Notes under the pieces: model-generated
The model's input: the letters and a program-made list of their open reading frames with translations, nothing else
The model's database searches: none
Told to the model about the DNA's origin: nothing
From: Pseudomonas helleri
GTDB taxonomy: Bacteria; Pseudomonadota; Gammaproteobacteria; Pseudomonadales; Pseudomonadaceae
Assembly: GCF_001043025.1 (NCBI RefSeq)
Contig: NZ_JYLD01000002.1
Span: 62,001 to 126,000, forward strand
DNA: 64,000 nucleotides
Reading direction: 5' to 3'
Shown: positions 57,978 to 64,000 of the stretch, one piece after another
Numbering within the stretch: the stretch's first letter is position 1
Layout: the number at the start of each line of letters is the position of its first letter
Translations under genes and position numbers: made by a program

Positions 57978-58505
57978 TCAATTCAGAATCAAGTTGCCCT
58001 GCTTATCCACGGCAATTTCATTGCCCGGCTCGTGATCCATACGCACTTTGCCTTCCTTGCCATTGAGCGTGTATCGCACGTCATAACCGACCACCTTTTC
58101 ACTGATGTCGTTGACGGTGTTACAGCGCGTCTGCGTCGTGGTGTACGTGTCACGCTCCTGCATTCCTTCCTGCACCCGGTTACCGGCGTAACCACCGCCC
58201 AAGGCACCCGCCACAGTGGCAATTTTCTTGCCGCTGCCGCCGCCGACCTGATTACCCAACAGGCCACCCGCCACCGCACCAATCACACTGCCGACGATTT
58301 GGTGCTCATCCTTGACCGGCGCACGGCGTGTGACAGTCACGTCTTTACACACCTCACGCGGGGTTTTAATTTGCTGCGAGACCGGCTGAACAGCCAACAC
58401 CTGAGCAGACTCAGGGCCTTTAACCAAGCTGTAAGTGGCAAAAGCGCCACCGGCAGTGACACCGACAGCCCCCAACACCGCACCTACCAGCAAAGACTTG
58501 TTCAC
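57978..58505 (-). CDS. Glycine-zipper 2TM domain protein
   Basis: 175 aa. N-terminal hydrophobic anchor (SLLVGAVLGAVGVTAGGAFATYSLV), a middle glycine zipper (VGSVIGAVAGGLLGNQVGGGSGKKIATVAGALGGGYAGNRVQ) and a C-terminal beta part (CNTVNDISEKVVGYDVRYTLNGKEGKVRMDHEPG). Similar to the Rickettsia 17-kDa-antigen type envelope proteins; role unknown. GTG start at 58505 with GGAGG 5 nt upstream; the ATG frame from 58589 crosses the secF terminator. Confidence 0.88.
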   Translation of the reverse strand: MNKSLLVGAVLGAVGVTAGGAFATYSLVKGPESAQVLAVQPVSQQIKTPREVCKDVTVTRRAPVKDEHQIVGSVIGAVAGGLLGNQVGGGSGKKIATVAGALGGGYAGNRVQEGMQERDTYTTTQTRCNTVNDISEKVVGYDVRYTLNGKEGKVRMDHEPGNEIAVDKQGNLILN

Positions 58506-58569
58506 GTGAACCTCCAGACCATCACACGTGGGAATATTCCCACATCCATCACTCCCAGCCTTGGAGCAT

Positions 58570-58604
58570 AAAAAAAGGCGCGAGTTCAATACTCGCGCCT
58601 TTTA
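58570..58604. terminator. Terminator of the secDF operon
   Basis: GGCGCGAGT (58577-58585)/ACTCGCGCC (58591-58599) with A/T tracts on each side; on the minus strand it follows secF by about 26 nt and is trailed by TTTTTTT. Confidence 0.93.
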
Positions 58605-58629
58605 GGTGACCACCGGGATTAACAGAACG

Positions 58630-59544
58630 TTATGGACGGTCGTCGATTTCCTTCTCGCTCGCCGCTGGAGGAATCAAATCCTCGGCGCTGAGCTTGAGCC
58701 AGATCAACACTACGTTGGCGATGTAGATCGACGAGTAAGTACCCGCCATCACACCCACGAACAGGGCAATCGAGAAGCCCCACAGGTTGTCGCCACCAAA
58801 GATCAACAGAGCGGCAATGGCCAGCAAGGTCGACACCGAGGTCGCCACGGTACGCAGCAGGGTTTGCGTGGTCGAAATGTTGATGTTCTCAACCAGCGTC
58901 GCCTTGCGCAGCACCCGGAAGTTCTCACGAACCCGGTCGAATACCACGATGGTGTCGTTGAGCGAGTAACCAATAATCGCCAGCACCGCCGCCAGCACCG
59001 TCAGGTCGAAGGTGATCTGGAAGAACGACAGCACGCCCATGGTCACGATCACGTCGTGCACCAGAGAAACGATTGCACCGACCGCGAACTTCCACTGAAA
59101 GCGGAAGGCCAGGTACAGCATGATGCCGCCCAGCGCCATCAGCATGCCGAGGCCGCCCTGGTCGCGCAGCTCTTCACCGACCTGCGGGCCGACGAACTCA
59201 ACGCGCTTGATGACCGCAGGGTTGGCCGAGTCGGCCTCGCCCAGCGCCGCCGCTACCTTGTTGCCCAGCAGCGGGTCATCGCCCGGCATCCGCACCAGCA
59301 GGTCGGTTGTCGCACCAAAGCTCTGTACCACGGCGTCGTGGAAGCCGGCCGTAGCCAGCTCATCACGCACCTTGGTCAGATCAGCCGGCTTCTCGTAGGT
59401 CAGCTCGATGAGCGTACCGCCGGTGAAGTCCAGACCGTAGTTCATGCCCTTGTGGAACATGCTGAACAGCGCCAGCACGGTAAGCAGCACAGTGACGCCG
59501 AACGCAACGTTGCGCACGCCCATGAAGTTGATAGTACGTAACAT
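58630..59544 (-). CDS. secF: Protein translocase subunit SecF
   Basis: 304 aa, six membrane spans with a periplasmic P1 domain (YGLDFTGGTLIELTYEKPADL). Works with SecD to drive protein export with the proton gradient. Contains YSLNDTIVVFDRVRENFR in TM4, the conserved family motif. Starts 9 nt after secD. Confidence 0.97.
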   Translation of the reverse strand: MLRTINFMGVRNVAFGVTVLLTVLALFSMFHKGMNYGLDFTGGTLIELTYEKPADLTKVRDELATAGFHDAVVQSFGATTDLLVRMPGDDPLLGNKVAAALGEADSANPAVIKRVEFVGPQVGEELRDQGGLGMLMALGGIMLYLAFRFQWKFAVGAIVSLVHDVIVTMGVLSFFQITFDLTVLAAVLAIIGYSLNDTIVVFDRVRENFRVLRKATLVENINISTTQTLLRTVATSVSTLLAIAALLIFGGDNLWGFSIALFVGVMAGTYSSIYIANVVLIWLKLSAEDLIPPAASEKEIDDRP

Positions 59545-59553
59545 GGCAGCCCC

Positions 59554-61422
59554 TTAAATCCACAACTTCTTGAAGTCCCGACCGCCGTAGATCAGGTTGA
59601 CCAATGCTCGGGTCACCATAATGGCCGTGAACATAGAGGTGAAGATACCGAGCGACATGGTGACCGCAAAGCCTTTAACCGGCCCGGTACCCATGGCGAA
59701 CAGAATCCCGCCGACCAACAGGGTTGTCAGGTTGGAGTCGACAATCGCCGTGAATGCACGATTGAAGCCCTCATTGATCGCCCGCTGCGGTGTCATGCCT
59801 GTGGCCAGTTCTTCACGAATACGCGAGAAGATCAGTACGTTGGCGTCGACCGCCATACCCATAGTCAGAACGATACCGGCAATACCCGGCAGGGTCAGGG
59901 TTGCACCCAGAATCGACATCAGGGCCAGCAGCAAGACCATGTTGCCCGCCAATGCCACCGTCGCGATCACACCGAAGAAACGGTAGATGGCGATGATGAA
60001 GATCGACACAAACAGCATGCCCCACAGCGAAGCATCAACACCTTTGGCGATGTTGTCCGCACCCAGGCTCGGGCCAATGGTGCGTTCTTCAGCGAAGTAC
60101 ATCGGTGCAGCCAGACCACCGGCACGCAACAGCAGTGCAAGTTCCGACGCCTCACCCTGACCATTCAGACCGGTGATCCGGAACTGACTGCCCAGCGGCG
60201 ACTGAATGGTCGCCAGGCTGATGATCTTTTTGTCTTCTTTGAACGATTGAACCGGTACGTCCTTCTCAACACCGTCAACCACTTGCTTGGTGTACGTCGT
60301 CACCGGGCGTTGCTCGATGAAGATAACCGCCATGCTGCGACCGACGTTGCTGCGCGTCGAACGGCTCATCAGCTCGCCACCATGACCATCAAGCTTGATG
60401 TTCACCTGTGGACGGCCGTGCTCGTCAAAGCCCGCCTGAGCGTCAGTCACCTGGTCACCCGTGATGATCAAGCTGCGCTCGATCTGGGCGGCAGGACGAT
60501 TGCCCTCGCGGAATTCGAAAGTCTCGGAAGTGGCTTTCGATGCGCCCGGCTCAGCGGCCAGACGGAACTCAAGGTTGGCCGTCTTGCCCAGAATACGCTT
60601 GGCTTCGGCGGTGTCTTGTACGCCCGGCAGTTCAACCACGATGCGGTTGGCACCCTGACGCTGAACCAGAGGCTCGGCAACACCCAACTCGTTAACCCGG
60701 TTACGGACGGTTGTCAGGTTTTGCTTGATGGAGTATTCACGGATTTCCGCCAGCTTGGCCGGGGTCATCGCCAGACGCAGAACCGGCTGGCCATTGAGGT
60801 CCGCTGCCGTTACGTCGAAGTCATTGAAGTTTTTGCGGATCAGGCCGCGCGCTTGCTCACGGGTTGCTTCATCGCTGAAACCCAGCTGAATGGCACCGTT
60901 GAGTTGCGGCAGGCTGCGGTAACGCACTTTCTCTTTACGCAGCAGGCTTTTGACATCGCCTTCGTACACTTTCATGCGCGCATCAACGGCTTTGTCCATG
61001 TCCACTTCCAGCAAGAAGTGCACACCACCCGACAAGTCCAGACCCAATTTCATTGGGTGAGCACCCAGGCTACGCAGCCACTGAGGCGTTGTCTGCGCCA
61101 GGTTGAGCGCAACGACGAAGTCGTCACCCAACGCTTTACGCACAACATCCTTGGCTGGCAACTGGTCGTCTTTCTTGGCCAGACGCAGCAAACCGGTTTT
61201 GCCGTTCTGAGCCAGGGAAGCACCTTTGACAACGATACCGTCGTCGGTCAGCGCCTTGCTTGCGCGGTCCAGATCAGCTTCAGTCACCTGCAATGCCGTG
61301 CTCGCACCCGACACCTGAATGGCCGGGTCATCCGGGTACAGATTGGGAGCGGAATAAATAAAACCGATCGCCAGCACTGCCAGGATCAGTATGTATTTCC
61401 ACAGAGGGTATTTGTTCAGCAT
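59554..61422 (-). CDS. secD: Protein translocase subunit SecD
   Basis: 622 aa. N-terminal TM (YPLWKYILILAVLAIGFIYSAPNL), a large periplasmic P1 head (LGLDLSGGVHFLLEVDMDKAV; RVNELGVAEPLVQRQGANRIVVELPGVQD), then five TMs ending TMGMAVDANVLIFSRIREEL with the proton-relay Asp. Start at ATG 61422; the TTG directly before it is not needed. Confidence 0.97.
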   Translation of the reverse strand: MLNKYPLWKYILILAVLAIGFIYSAPNLYPDDPAIQVSGASTALQVTEADLDRASKALTDDGIVVKGASLAQNGKTGLLRLAKKDDQLPAKDVVRKALGDDFVVALNLAQTTPQWLRSLGAHPMKLGLDLSGGVHFLLEVDMDKAVDARMKVYEGDVKSLLRKEKVRYRSLPQLNGAIQLGFSDEATREQARGLIRKNFNDFDVTAADLNGQPVLRLAMTPAKLAEIREYSIKQNLTTVRNRVNELGVAEPLVQRQGANRIVVELPGVQDTAEAKRILGKTANLEFRLAAEPGASKATSETFEFREGNRPAAQIERSLIITGDQVTDAQAGFDEHGRPQVNIKLDGHGGELMSRSTRSNVGRSMAVIFIEQRPVTTYTKQVVDGVEKDVPVQSFKEDKKIISLATIQSPLGSQFRITGLNGQGEASELALLLRAGGLAAPMYFAEERTIGPSLGADNIAKGVDASLWGMLFVSIFIIAIYRFFGVIATVALAGNMVLLLALMSILGATLTLPGIAGIVLTMGMAVDANVLIFSRIREELATGMTPQRAINEGFNRAFTAIVDSNLTTLLVGGILFAMGTGPVKGFAVTMSLGIFTSMFTAIMVTRALVNLIYGGRDFKKLWI

Positions 61423-61488
61423 CAATCACGCCGCCCGCTTAAAACGCGGGGCGCCTTGCGCGCCCCGTCGATTGTTAAAAGTTGAAAC

Positions 61489-61827
61489 TTAGATCGCTTT
61501 CAGCGTGCCTTTAGGCAGCGTGGCTGCAACCGAGCCCTTCTGAATTTTCAGCTCTACAGTGTCAGACACTTCGATGACAACAAAAGCGTCGGAAACTTTA
61601 GTGATTTTGCCGGCGATACCGCCAGTGGTCACAATCTCATCACCTTTTTGCAGGTTACCCAACAGGGCCTTCTGCTCTTTGGCGCGCTTGGCTTGTGGAC
61701 GCCAGATCATCAGATAGAAGATGACCAGGAAGCCGACCAGGAAAATCCATTCAAAGCCGCCGCCCATTGGGGCAGCAGCGGCAGGTGCTGCACCGTCCGC
61801 GAAAGCGGAAGAGATGAAAAAGCTCAT
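61489..61827 (-). CDS. yajC: SecDF-associated protein YajC
   Basis: 112 aa. One membrane span (FEWIFLVGFLVIFYLMIWRPQAKRAKE) and a cytoplasmic beta domain (GDEIVTTGGIAGKI). Part of the SecDF-YajC holotranslocon complex. GGAG 6 nt upstream. Confidence 0.97.
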   Translation of the reverse strand: MSFFISSAFADGAAPAAAAPMGGGFEWIFLVGFLVIFYLMIWRPQAKRAKEQKALLGNLQKGDEIVTTGGIAGKITKVSDAFVVIEVSDTVELKIQKGSVAATLPKGTLKAI

Positions 61828-61869
61828 TAAGCACTCCAGTTGCAATGTTGGTTCTTAGAGGTACGAAAC

Positions 61870-64000
<2,131 letters not shown>

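Overview
The window is a stretch of chromosome from a fluorescent-group type Pseudomonas. The evidence is gene content and order (queA-tgt-yajC-secD-secF; the iscR-iscS-iscU-iscA-hscB-hscA-fdx-iscX cluster followed by ndk-rlmN-pilW-rodZ-ispG-hisS-yfgM-bamB-der; guaB-guaA; xseA), protein sequences that read as Pseudomonas versions, and many REP-type intergenic inverted repeats with the 'gtaggagcgagc...gcgatc' core. Species cannot be fixed from sequence reading alone. I see no tRNA, rRNA, CRISPR array, insertion sequence or prophage.

Layout. 1-9.3 kb is an accessory catabolic block: the 3' end of a GntR/UTRA regulator, then on the minus strand a LysR regulator, a gamma-aminobutyraldehyde dehydrogenase-type ALDH, an iron-type alcohol dehydrogenase, an APC permease and a second ALDH paralogue, with a divergent DHA2-type MFS exporter. 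I read it as a polyamine or amino-alcohol oxidation module. 9.3-10.7 kb holds a flavodoxin-fold oxidoreductase tail to tail with an HxlR regulator, and a repeat-rich gap.

10.6-16.95 kb is the most unusual region. A tightly overlapped plus-strand operon (29-codon leader ORF, SnoaL-like protein, SDR, FAD amine-oxidase-like protein, DUF1365, cyclopropane-fatty-acid-synthase family methyltransferase, DUF2878 membrane protein) meets, with 1 nt between stop codons, a minus-strand pair (chalcone-isomerase-like protein, DUF3833 lipoprotein). Both promoters carry TGTACA elements: two perfect T(G/A)TACA-N12-TGTACA pairs on the left, one imperfect pair on the right. The set matches the membrane-lipid modification genes that other bacteria induce by light or singlet oxygen; no regulator gene for it lies here.

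17-24 kb: two small lipoproteins; an lldD-FUSC pair divergent from a LysR gene; and an 803-aa TonB-dependent receptor with an N-terminal signalling domain but no adjacent sigma/anti-sigma pair. 24-31 kb: guaA, guaB, a zinc-ribbon protein, a TauE/SafE transporter, xseA and an M23 endopeptidase. 31.2-35.5 kb: a single 1411-aa toxin-like protein (DUF6543/dermonecrotic type) set between housekeeping genes, whose Shine-Dalgarno lies in a predicted hairpin. 35.6-40 kb: a leucine-containing leader ORF, leuA, a repeat cluster, and an overlapping omega-amidase/aminotransferase pair. 40-64 kb is core housekeeping on the minus strand except suhB: GTPase der, the outer-membrane factor bamB, hisS, ispG, rodZ, pilW, rlmN, ndk, the complete isc iron-sulphur cluster with a good IscR type-1 operator, cysE, trmJ, suhB, a glycine-zipper protein, secF/secD/yajC, tgt and the 3' part of queA, which runs off the window end.
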